Positions 1 through 6,834 of a stretch of DNA of 14,326 nt are shown here, piece after piece; positions within the stretch are counted from its first letter, which is position 1, and each line of letters begins with the position of its first letter. The notes below the pieces were generated by a model that saw only the letters and a program-made list of their open reading frames with translations, was not told the origin of the DNA and did no database searches. Location of the stretch: the NCBI GenBank assembly GCA_046758085.1, contig JBHHZP010000089.1:1-14326 (forward strand), read 5' to 3'. The DNA is from VRUB01 sp046758085. GTDB lineage: Bacteria; Pseudomonadota; Gammaproteobacteria; Acidiferrobacterales; SPGG2. A program made the position numbers and the translations under genes.

Positions 1-2855
1 GGACCATGAAGTTCCGGGGCGGCATGGGCCTTTTGGGGGTCATCGGGAAGTATGGACTTTACCGCTTCAGCAACATGATGGCGCTGCTGGACAGCCGTGT
101 CCGGAAGGTGGGTCGCAATAAGGCCCTGGGCGGCCGCAACTGGTCCAATTACACGTGGCACGGCGATCAGGCCCCCGGCCACCCCTTTGTGCACGGGCTC
201 CAGACCTCGGATATCGACTTCAATGATTTGCGCTTCTCCAAGCTCACGGTGCAGGTAGGGAAGAACCTCATCGAGAACAAGATGCCCGAGTCCCACTGGT
301 TCAATGAGATCATGGAGCGAGGCGCCAGGATTGTGGTCATCGCGCCCGAGTACAACCCCCCTGCGACGAAGGCGGACTACTGGATATCTGTACGGCCCGG
401 TCTCTCGGACATCACTATCTTTCTTGCGGTCACAAATATCCTGATGCAGAAGCGTTGGTACGACGAGCCCTTCGTCAAACAGTTCACGGATTTTCCGCTG
501 CTCGTTCGCACGGACACCCTGAAACGTTTGAAGGCCCATGAGGTCTTTCCCGGATACCAGAACCAGGACATCACCCGAGGGCCAAGCTTCACGACCCAGG
601 GGATGACGGCGGAGCAACGTGAACGCAGCGGCGATCTTGTTATTTATGACCTGAAATCCAGGGGACTCAAGGCCATTACCCGGGAGGATGTGGGGGACAA
701 GCTCGCGGCTAAAGGCATCGACCCGGCATTGGCGTGGAAGGGGAAGGTAACCCTGGTGGACGGGTCCGAGGTGCAGGTGATGAGCCTCTGGGAGATGTAC
801 AAGATACATCTGCGGGATTACGATCTGGACACTGTCCACGAGATCAGCGGAGCACCGAAGGAATTGGTGGAGCAGCTGGCCAAGGATTTCGGCCGGCGCT
901 TCTGGGATCCGGATTTCGTGGGCAAACCCCGGGAAGCCTACCCCATCTCGATCCACTACGGGGAAGGTATCAACCACTACTTCCACGCGACCTTACACAA
1001 CCGCGCCACCTACCTGCCGCTGATGCTGGTAGGCAGCATCGGCATTCCCGGCGGAGGCGCCCACACCTGGGCCGGGAATTACAAAGCGGCCAACTTCCAA
1101 GGCTCGCGCTGGTCGGGTCCCGGTTTCAAGGGCTGGGTGGCCGAGGATCCTTTTAATCCGCTACTGGATCCGGACAAACCGATGACCAAGAAGCATGTCC
1201 ATGGCCATGCCCGTGGGGAGGAAGTCGGCTACTGGGCCCACGGTGACAAGGTGCTCATCGTGAGTACGCCCAAGGAGGGTCGCAAGGTGTTCACCGGCAA
1301 GACCCACATGCCCACCCCCACCAAGGTGATCTGGACCACCAATGTGAACCTGATCAATAACGCGAAATGGGCTTATGAGCTCATAAAAAACGTCAACCCC
1401 AAGGTTGACATGATCGTCACTCAGGACATCGAGATGACCGCCTCGTGCGAATACTCGGACTTCGTCCTGCCGGCCAACAGCTGGATAGAGTTTCAGGCCC
1501 TGGAGGTCACCAACTCGTGCTCCAACCCGTTTCTTCAGATCTGGGGCAAAAATGGAATCAAGCCCCTCTACGATAGCCGGGATGACCTGCGCGTCATGAC
1601 GGGGGTGGCCGAGAAGCTGGCTGAGCTCACAAAAGACCGGCGGTTCCGGGACTATTGGAAGTTCGCCCTTGAGGGCCGCGAGGATGTCTATATTGACCGG
1701 CTGCTGGATACCTCCAGCACGAGCCATGGCTACACAGTCAAGGACATCATGGACGGGAAATACGGGGTGCCTGGTGGCGCCTTGATGCTTTTCAGGACCT
1801 ACCCGAGGACGCCCTTCTGGGAGCAGGTGCACGAGAGTATTCCCTTCTTGACCGATACCGGTAGGTTGCACGCCTACTGTGATATCCCCGAGGCCATCGA
1901 GTACGGCGAGAATTTCGTGGTCCACCGGGAGGCCCCGGAGGCGACGCCCTATCTGCCGAACGTCATCGTTTCGAGCAACCCGCACATCCGCCCGAAGAAC
2001 TATGGGTTTACGCCGCAGATGCTCCAGCAGAAGGTGCCCGATGCTGATATTCGCACCGTCGCCAATAACAAGCTCCCCTGGTCCGAGGTGAAGAACACCC
2101 AGAACCCCCTCTGGCGGAAAGGTTACCGCTTTCTATGCACCACGCCCAAGTCCAGGCACACCGTCCACTCCCAATGGACGGTGACCGACTGGAACTTCAT
2201 CTGGAGCAACAACTTCGGCGACCCCTACCGCAAGGATAAGCGAGCGCCCGGTGTCGGTGAGTGGCAAATCCATATGAACCCCGAGGCCGCCAAGGACTTG
2301 GGGATCAACCACGGTGATTACGTGTACGTGGACGCCAATCCAAATGACAGGCCATACGTGGGCTGGCGGGATGATGAGGCATTTTACAAGGTGTCGCGGC
2401 TGAAGATCCGGGTGAAGTACAACCCGGCTTATCCATACAACTTCACCATGATGAAACACGCTTCTTTCATCGCGACCGAGAGGAGTGTGCTCGCGCACGA
2501 AACCCGCATCGACGGGCGGGCCCTGTCGGCCGACACCGGTTACCAGTCGAGCTTTCGCTACGGCTCCCAGCAGAGCATTACCCGGAGTTGGCTCATGCCG
2601 ATGCACCAGACCGACAACCTGTTCCACAAGGCCAAGGCCGTGACCGCCTTTATCTACGGGTTCGAGTCAGATAACCACGCCATCAACACGGTGCCCAAGG
2701 AGACCCTGATCAAGATCGAGAAGGCAGAAGCCGGGGGCATGGGCGGAGTCGGCGTGTGGGCGCCTGCGACCACAGGCTACTCGCCAGCCAGCGAGAGCGA
2801 CTTTATGAGCAAATATGTGAAGGGCGACGCCATCAAAGTAAGGGGCGAAGGATGA
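1..2855 (+). CDS. nxrA: Nitrite oxidoreductase-like alpha subunit (type II DMSO reductase family), 5' partial
   Basis: Catalytic molybdopterin subunit, probably converting nitrite and nitrate. The frame is open to the left edge (codon phase starts at base 3). The visible 949+ residues compare with roughly 1,140 in Nitrospira/anammox NxrA, so about 190-200 N-terminal residues are missing, including any Tat signal and the [4Fe-4S] FS0 site. An early motif, NYTWHGDQ, places an Asp (bases 165-167) where type II enzymes have their Mo-ligating Asp (the SDLP region of NarG). Further on are molybdopterin-binding segments (GSIGIPGGGAHTWAGN; WTTNVNLINN; DFVLPANSWIE) and a C-terminal dinucleotide-binding domain (WQIHMNPEAAKDLGINHGDYV). 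The following gene starts inside the stop codon (ATGA). The family assignment is secure. NXR rather than a nitrate reductase or another type II enzyme is supported mainly by NxrB, and reaction direction cannot be read from sequence. Confidence 0.9.
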   Translation, partial: TMKFRGGMGLLGVIGKYGLYRFSNMMALLDSRVRKVGRNKALGGRNWSNYTWHGDQAPGHPFVHGLQTSDIDFNDLRFSKLTVQVGKNLIENKMPESHWFNEIMERGARIVVIAPEYNPPATKADYWISVRPGLSDITIFLAVTNILMQKRWYDEPFVKQFTDFPLLVRTDTLKRLKAHEVFPGYQNQDITRGPSFTTQGMTAEQRERSGDLVIYDLKSRGLKAITREDVGDKLAAKGIDPALAWKGKVTLVDGSEVQVMSLWEMYKIHLRDYDLDTVHEISGAPKELVEQLAKDFGRRFWDPDFVGKPREAYPISIHYGEGINHYFHATLHNRATYLPLMLVGSIGIPGGGAHTWAGNYKAANFQGSRWSGPGFKGWVAEDPFNPLLDPDKPMTKKHVHGHARGEEVGYWAHGDKVLIVSTPKEGRKVFTGKTHMPTPTKVIWTTNVNLINNAKWAYELIKNVNPKVDMIVTQDIEMTASCEYSDFVLPANSWIEFQALEVTNSCSNPFLQIWGKNGIKPLYDSRDDLRVMTGVAEKLAELTKDRRFRDYWKFALEGREDVYIDRLLDTSSTSHGYTVKDIMDGKYGVPGGALMLFRTYPRTPFWEQVHESIPFLTDTGRLHAYCDIPEAIEYGENFVVHREAPEATPYLPNVIVSSNPHIRPKNYGFTPQMLQQKVPDADIRTVANNKLPWSEVKNTQNPLWRKGYRFLCTTPKSRHTVHSQWTVTDWNFIWSNNFGDPYRKDKRAPGVGEWQIHMNPEAAKDLGINHGDYVYVDANPNDRPYVGWRDDEAFYKVSRLKIRVKYNPAYPYNFTMMKHASFIATERSVLAHETRIDGRALSADTGYQSSFRYGSQQSITRSWLMPMHQTDNLFHKAKAVTAFIYGFESDNHAINTVPKETLIKIEKAEAGGMGGVGVWAPATTGYSPASESDFMSKYVKGDAIKVRGEG

Positions 2856-3127
2856 AAGACATCGAAGCCGGTGATCCCCCCATGGAACTGGTGGGGGTAG
2901 GGCTGCCCGAAGGGGATCTGGATTGTATGGCGGAATGCCTGATCGAAGAATACATGCTCCTGGGCTGGAATGAACGGCAGTTAATGGCCCTCTTCACGCG
3001 GCCGTTTTTCCAGACGACCCACCGTATTTGCCGTGAGAAAGGCGAAGTGTATGTACACAACCTGATTCGAAGGGTCCGTGAGCGATGGAGCCAGGGTAAT
3101 TCGATGGGAGGTACGCCCGATGGCTGA
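2852..3127 (+). CDS. Unrecognised 91-residue protein between nxrA and nxrB
   Basis: A small protein of unknown function. It starts at the ATG inside the nxrA stop (ATGA), with an AAGGGG ribosome-binding sequence 7 bases upstream (2840-2844 core), and its last 8 bases overlap the nxrB start, so it is translationally embedded in the operon. The N-terminus is acidic and Pro/Gly-rich. The middle and C-terminus look helical, with the pattern GWN..QL..LF..PFF...H.i....GE..V..LI..V..RW. I recall similar short helical proteins near other molybdo-enzyme clusters, but I cannot name the family. It has no signal peptide, membrane segment or Cys motif (only two Cys). It could be an assembly factor or small accessory subunit; that is inference from position only. 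It is very probably a real gene, because both ends couple tightly to its neighbours and no other frame covers the gap. Confidence 0.82.
   Translation: MKDIEAGDPPMELVGVGLPEGDLDCMAECLIEEYMLLGWNERQLMALFTRPFFQTTHRICREKGEVYVHNLIRRVRERWSQGNSMGGTPDG
3106..3111 (+). promoter_or_regulatory. Ribosome-binding site deciding the nxrB start
   Basis: GGGAGG lies 8 bases before the ATG at 3120. The same frame is open upstream to an ATG at 3078, but the conserved NxrB N-terminus (MADVYNWQLGRKM) begins at 3120, so this site supports the shorter start. It lies inside the 91-residue gene. Confidence 0.7.
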
Positions 3128-4394
3128 CGTCTACAATTGGCAGCTCGGCCGAAAGATGCATTACCCCTACGCGGAGAAGCACCCGCGCTGGCAGTTTGCC
3201 TTCGTGTTCAATATCAATCGGTGCATCGCATGCCAGACGTGCACCATGGCCTGCAAGTCCACCTGGACCTTCTCCAAAGGTCAAGAGTACATGTGGTGGA
3301 ACAACGTCGAGACCAAGCCCTATGGCGGCTATCCGCAGGCCTGGGACGTCAAGCTGCTGGAGATGCTGCATACGGCGCATCAGAAGATGGGGCGCCAGGC
3401 CGCGTGGGACACGGCCCAGCAGAACCGCGTGGAGCGACCGTATGGAGTTTACGAGGGCATGACCATCTTTGAGACCGCTCGGCACGCCGATAAGCGCGAA
3501 GAGGTCGCCTTGGGCTATGAGCCTACTGACGAGGAATGGCGTTTTCCTAACATTTACGAGGATACGGCCACGGGTTCGCGAGACGTGCGCGAGAAGCTCA
3601 ACCTTGAGTCGACAGGGCTCCCCACGCACCACACGTGGTTCTTCTACTTGCAGCGCCTCTGCAACCACTGCACCTATCCGGCATGCCTGAGCGCATGTCC
3701 GCGGCAAGCTATTTACAAGCGCCCGGAGGATGGAATAGTGCTCATCGACCAGAAGCGGTGTCGGGGTTACCGCAAGTGTGTGATGCAGTGCCCTTACAAG
3801 AAGCCCATGTTCCGGACGACGACGCGGGTGAGCGAGAAGTGCATCGCCTGCTACCCGCGCATCGAGGGGAAGGACCCCGTGACCAAGGGTGAACCCATGG
3901 AGACCCGCTGCATGGCGGCCTGCGTCGGCAAGATTCGGCTCCAGGGGCTGGTCCGCATCGACGAGAATGGGGCGTGGGCCGCAGACCGCTACAACCCACT
4001 CTATTATCTCATCAAGGTCGAGAAAGTGGCGCTGCCGCTCTACCCTCAGTTCGGTACAGAACCCAACGGCTATTACATCCCGCCGCGGTGGGTGCCGCGG
4101 CCCTACCTTAGGCAGATGTTCGGTCCCGGTGTCGACGAAGCCATCGAAAAGTACACGCGCCCCTCCCGGGAGCTTCTCGCGGTGCTTCAGCTTTTTCGCG
4201 CGTCCCAAAGTATCGCCTTCAGGTACGAGATCATAGAGGGAGAAAAGGTCTTTGAAACGACGATCAACGGCAAGAAGTGGGAGATGTACAACGATACGGT
4301 GATCGGTTACAGCAAGAACGGTAAGGAAGTCGCCAGGGTATCGGTTGAGGAACCGAAATTCGTACGCCCCGACAAGCACTCCAACGCGATCTAG
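3120..4394 (+). CDS. nxrB: Nitrite oxidoreductase-like beta subunit, four Fe-S clusters
   Basis: Electron-transfer subunit of 424 residues that carries electrons between the Mo site of NxrA and the heme of the gamma subunit. Four cysteine groups are visible: C35/C38/C41/C45 (CIACQTCTMAC), C181/C184/C189/C193 (CNHCTYPACLSAC), C214/C220/C224 (CRGYRKCVMQC) and C241/C244 with C264/C268. In the third group Tyr217 stands where a ferredoxin Cys would be. The same place is Trp in NarH, where it gives a [3Fe-4S] cluster, so three [4Fe-4S] plus one [3Fe-4S] is expected. The stretches VYNWQLGRKM, FAFVFNINRC and KGQEYMWWNNVETKPYGGYP are nearly identical to Nitrospira NxrB as I remember it. There is no signal peptide, as expected if it is exported together with NxrA. 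It overlaps the preceding gene by 8 bases. Confidence 0.92.
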   Translation: MADVYNWQLGRKMHYPYAEKHPRWQFAFVFNINRCIACQTCTMACKSTWTFSKGQEYMWWNNVETKPYGGYPQAWDVKLLEMLHTAHQKMGRQAAWDTAQQNRVERPYGVYEGMTIFETARHADKREEVALGYEPTDEEWRFPNIYEDTATGSRDVREKLNLESTGLPTHHTWFFYLQRLCNHCTYPACLSACPRQAIYKRPEDGIVLIDQKRCRGYRKCVMQCPYKKPMFRTTTRVSEKCIACYPRIEGKDPVTKGEPMETRCMAACVGKIRLQGLVRIDENGAWAADRYNPLYYLIKVEKVALPLYPQFGTEPNGYYIPPRWVPRPYLRQMFGPGVDEAIEKYTRPSRELLAVLQLFRASQSIAFRYEIIEGEKVFETTINGKKWEMYNDTVIGYSKNGKEVARVSVEEPKFVRPDKHSNAI

Positions 4395-4404
4395 GACGGC
4401 CGTC
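4395..4404. repeat. 10-bp perfect palindrome between nxrB and the chaperone gene
   Basis: GACGGCCGTC directly follows the nxrB stop codon and fills most of the 14-base gap before the chaperone ATG at 4409. It could form a short structure affecting translation of the chaperone, which lacks an obvious Shine-Dalgarno sequence. A chance palindrome in GC-rich DNA is equally possible. Confidence 0.3.
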
Positions 4405-4408
4405 AGCC

Positions 4409-5164
4409 ATGAACAAAGCCAGTGATATCGCACCTAGCGCGCGTAGCAACGTGTACCAGTTTCTAACACTGGGATTCGGGTATCCAGACGCCGCCCTCCT
4501 CGCGCAGCTGAACGAGCAAGCGCACCCGCTTGAGGCCAGTCTGATTGTGCTCCAGTCCCGAAAGAGCCTGGACGCGGCCAGGGTGATTCGCTCCGTCCTA
4601 CGGACAATCACAATCGGCGACCTGGAGGCTTCGTACGTCCAGTGTTTCGGGCACACGATTTCCAAGGAGTGCCCCCCTTACGAAGCCGAGTACGGGCAGG
4701 CTCACATCTTTCAGAAATCCCAATGCCTGGCTGATATCGCTGGTTTCTACAAGGCTTTCGGACTCGAGCTTGCTCCGGATCTCAACGATCGACTGGACCA
4801 CATCGGCGTGGAGCTTGAGTTCATGCATTTTCTGTGCCTCAAGGCGGCCTACGCTCTGGACAAGGGCCATCCGCAAGAACAGTTAGCTCTATGCCGCGAC
4901 GCGCAGGCCAAGTTCCTGCGGGAACACCTGGGCCGATGGGCGCCGGGGTTTGCCCGCAAGTTGGCAAACAAGGCGGGATCAACCCTGTACGGGCGCATGG
5001 GCCGGCTGCTTACGGCATTCCTGACCTGGGAGCTACGAGGGTTAGGTCTGAAGCCCGCTAAGGTCGCCGGCCCGGACCTTGTGGCACAGCAGCCTGAAGA
5101 AGGGCCTGCCGGATGCGAGGCGTGCCTGGCACCGATTCCGGCATTCCCGTTGAACAAGGTGTAG
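4409..5164 (+). CDS. TorD/NarJ-family molybdoenzyme maturation chaperone
   Basis: Cytoplasmic all-helical chaperone of 251 residues, within the usual size of the family. Members bind the catalytic subunit, help insert the Mo cofactor and hold back export until assembly is complete; here the client would be NxrA. The sequence shows the two family hallmarks: ECPPYEAEYG at about residues 87-96, typical of chaperones serving type II enzymes (DdhD/SerD/ClrD group), and LDHIGVELEFMH at about 129-140, the D-H-x(3)-E-L-x-F-M motif. The C-terminal tail is less usual, Pro-rich with a CEAC pair. It lies 14 bases after nxrB and 6 bases before the gamma subunit gene, inside the operon. The ATG start is kept because the SNVYQFL segment that opens the TorD fold begins just after it; no strong ribosome-binding site is visible. 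Confidence 0.88.
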   Translation: MNKASDIAPSARSNVYQFLTLGFGYPDAALLAQLNEQAHPLEASLIVLQSRKSLDAARVIRSVLRTITIGDLEASYVQCFGHTISKECPPYEAEYGQAHIFQKSQCLADIAGFYKAFGLELAPDLNDRLDHIGVELEFMHFLCLKAAYALDKGHPQEQLALCRDAQAKFLREHLGRWAPGFARKLANKAGSTLYGRMGRLLTAFLTWELRGLGLKPAKVAGPDLVAQQPEEGPAGCEACLAPIPAFPLNKV

Positions 5165-5170
5165 ACAGTC

Positions 5171-6232
5171 ATGAGTAGCAACAAGATTGATAACCGCAGG
5201 CGGGCACTGTTGGCCGCCCCGTTTGTATTGGCCATGGGCTGGCTACTATGGCCGGTACGGCGTGCCGCCGCGGCCCGCAAGGCGACGCTGATCGCGAAGC
5301 AGGTGGAGCGGGCCCCGGCCGACCCTGCGGACCCGCTGTGGGGAGACGCCGACGTGTTAGAGGTGCCGCTGGCGCCCCAGGCCGTGGTCAAACCGCGCAC
5401 GTATGAGGCGGGTGTGAAGCTCATTAAGGTGCGCGCCCTTTACGAAAAAGAGAGACTCGCGTTTCTCGTGGAATGGGGTGATCCGCAGCACGACGCGATG
5501 GCGGGTGGGGTGAGCGCCTTCCAGGACGCGGTCGCCGTGGAGTTCCCCGTCAATCCGGCCGGCGGAATACCTTACTTTGGAATGGGTGAGCCGGACAGAC
5601 CGGTGACGATCTACCAATGGAAATCGGATTGGCAGTCCGGACTCGACAAAGACGTGGATGAAAAGTACCCGAACATGGCGGTGGACTGGTATCCCTTCTC
5701 CGGGCGCGGGCCCGGTGAGATCGCCGAGGCGACGGACTATGGCAAAAAGGCAGCAGACAGGGTATTTCACACATCGTGGTGGGTCGGGAACACCATCGCG
5801 GATCCGGCGCTACAGGCCCAAAGACCAGTAAACAAACTGCAGGCGGAAGGATTTGGGACGGTCAAACCCGTGGAATCGGACAGGCAGGACGGTTTAGGCA
5901 AGGGGGCGTGGCGGGACGGTGTCTGGAAGACCGTCATCTTGATTCCCCGCGCGCAGGAACAATTCACGTTCGAACGGGGTAAGACCATCCCAGTGGCCTT
6001 CGCGGCCTGGGACGGCGCGCATCACGAGCGCGGTGGGGAGAAAGCGGTGTCGACCTGGTACTTCCTGAGCCTGGAAAAACCGATCGGCACCTTTCCTTAC
6101 ATCGCCCCGGTTGTAGTGGTGATTGGCGCAGCCCTGATCGAAATTGCGGGGCTTAGAAAACTATGCGATAAGCGGGCAGCAACCGACCAGAGGGGTCGCA
6201 AAAGACCACGTGGTAAAAGACCACCGAGATAG
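5171..6232 (+). CDS. nxrC: Heme b gamma subunit, ethylbenzene dehydrogenase gamma/NxrC-like, with C-terminal membrane anchor
   Basis: Cytochrome b-type subunit of 353 residues that would pass electrons between NxrB and the membrane or a soluble carrier. Residues about 8-30 (NRRRALLAAPFVLAMGWLLW) form an N-terminal export signal or anchor, with a run of arginines before it. The EB_dh-type domain covers about residues 40-300. The segment PYFGMGEPDRPVTIYQWKSDW places Met138 where EbdC has its axial heme Met. Candidates for the second, Lys ligand are K271 (GKTIPVAFAAWDG) and K291 (GGEKAVSTW). Residues about 307-330 are a hydrophobic helix, followed by a strongly basic tail ending KRPRGKRPPR, likely cytoplasmic by the positive-inside rule. 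That leaves the heme domain in the periplasm. It is longer than EbdC (about 214 residues). The start is 6 bases after the chaperone stop. Confidence 0.85.
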   Translation: MSSNKIDNRRRALLAAPFVLAMGWLLWPVRRAAAARKATLIAKQVERAPADPADPLWGDADVLEVPLAPQAVVKPRTYEAGVKLIKVRALYEKERLAFLVEWGDPQHDAMAGGVSAFQDAVAVEFPVNPAGGIPYFGMGEPDRPVTIYQWKSDWQSGLDKDVDEKYPNMAVDWYPFSGRGPGEIAEATDYGKKAADRVFHTSWWVGNTIADPALQAQRPVNKLQAEGFGTVKPVESDRQDGLGKGAWRDGVWKTVILIPRAQEQFTFERGKTIPVAFAAWDGAHHERGGEKAVSTWYFLSLEKPIGTFPYIAPVVVVIGAALIEIAGLRKLCDKRAATDQRGRKRPRGKRPPR

Positions 6233-6238
6233 CGTGGC

Positions 6239-6251
6239 CGGGGTGTCCCCG
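6239..6251 (+). terminator. Weak terminator-like hairpin just after the gamma subunit gene
   Basis: CGGGG-TGT-CCCCG forms a perfect 5-bp GC stem with a 3-base loop, 6 bases after the stop codon, followed only by TTTATG. The stem is strong, but the U-tract is too short for a confident intrinsic terminator. It could instead stabilise the 3' end of the message. Confidence 0.35.
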
Positions 6252-6476
6252 TTTATGCAATTTCTGTTTGTTTTGATACGGTATAAAGCCGGGATGTCCT
6301 TGAATGGATTGTTCCATTGCAAATGCGACGTGGGATCGTTTTTGTTCACCTGTTAGCGCCCGCATGCCGCGCCGTCGCGAAAGGCTTATCAACGCGTCGG
6401 GTGAATAAGATCGACCCTTCCGCGGCTTCCTATAGAACGATCTGTTCAACTGCATGCGTGTCGAAAATGTCTCATC

Positions 6477-6507
6477 GTAGCTATCTCCCGAGCTACAAAG
6501 GATTTTT
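6477..6507 (+). terminator. Hairpin followed by a short T run in the intergenic region
   Basis: GTAGCT (6477-6482) pairs with AGCTAC (6491-6496) across an 8-base loop, and TTTTT follows at about 6503-6507. The six-base gap between stem and T run weakens the case for a terminator. It may be a chance inverted repeat or part of a leader structure. Confidence 0.2.
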
Positions 6508-6627
6508 GCCGCCCCCCGTTTGGCCTGCATTGTGCAACGCTCTAGCAAGGTGCCAGAGTCAATCTCGGCCAGCTTGCATCGAGAATGTTAAAAGCTAGCC
6601 AGATCATTCCGGCGCTACAGAGCGAGA

Positions 6628-6633
6628 GGAGGA
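6628..6633 (+). promoter_or_regulatory. Strong ribosome-binding site for a GTG start
   Basis: AGGAGG lies 9 bases before the GTG at 6643. It is the best Shine-Dalgarno sequence in the window and fixes the start of the small membrane protein at a non-ATG codon. Confidence 0.75.
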
Positions 6634-6642
6634 GCAGGGCCG

Positions 6643-6834
6643 GTGCAAGACGATGGGAGCAAAAAAGGGGTAAAAACCAAGCTCTTCGGGGTCATCCTCA
6701 TTTTCTTGGGCGTACTGGACAGTATGCTGTCCTGGCGCGGCGGGTTCAGGTTGAGCGACTTCTACGTTCTGCTCGTCGCCTCCGGGATCTTCTTGTTTAT
6801 CATCGGTGCGATCAGACAAGGGAGCAAACCATAA
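6643..6834 (+). CDS. Small two-helix membrane protein, 63 residues, GTG start
   Basis: An unrecognised inner-membrane protein. After a short charged N-terminus (QDDGSKKGVKTK) come two hydrophobic helices, about residues 13-30 (LFGVILIFLGVLDSML) and 41-58 (FYVLLVASGIFLFIIGAI). A short polar loop with SWRGG separates them, and the tail is basic (RQGSKP). Basic residues at both ends predict both termini in the cytoplasm. The start has a near-perfect AGGAGG upstream, and the stop codon is followed without any gap by the ATG of the USP/PCP_red gene, so the two are almost certainly co-translated. It could serve as a membrane anchor or partner for that soluble protein; this is inference from gene order. 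No catalytic motif is visible. Confidence 0.75.
   Translation: MQDDGSKKGVKTKLFGVILIFLGVLDSMLSWRGGFRLSDFYVLLVASGIFLFIIGAIRQGSKP

Larger units (their letters stand above)
6233..6642. other. Intergenic region after the NXR operon
   Basis: About 410 bp without a credible gene. Open frames exist on both strands, but they have low-complexity composition, no recognisable domain and no good ribosome-binding site. The stretch holds the probable end of the NXR transcript and the start of the next one. I see two hairpins (listed separately) and no convincing sigma-70 promoter; candidate -10-like TATAAA near 6281 has no matching -35. No tRNA or rRNA is apparent. Confidence 0.6.

Noticed and set aside
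734..1156. Frameshift or second gene within nxrA
   Set aside because: The main nxrA frame is continuous and matches the family throughout. The alternative frame is Gly/Arg-rich with no family features.
1161..1985. A 274-codon minus-strand frame inside nxrA
   Set aside because: Antisense shadow of a conserved oxidoreductase frame; no domain or start signal.
2994..4433. A 479-codon open frame on the minus strand opposite nxrB
   Set aside because: It mirrors the strongly conserved NxrB reading frame. Its translation is Leu/Val/Arg/His-rich without a recognisable domain or ribosome-binding site, as expected for the antisense of a GC-rich gene.
6153..6548. A 131-codon minus-strand frame in the NXR downstream region
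   Set aside because: Overlaps the end of the gamma subunit gene, has no recognisable domain and no ribosome-binding site; composition looks random.
6317..6598. A 93-codon plus-strand frame in the intergenic region
   Set aside because: Cys/Arg/Ser-rich with no hydrophobic or domain pattern, and no Shine-Dalgarno sequence; probably chance.
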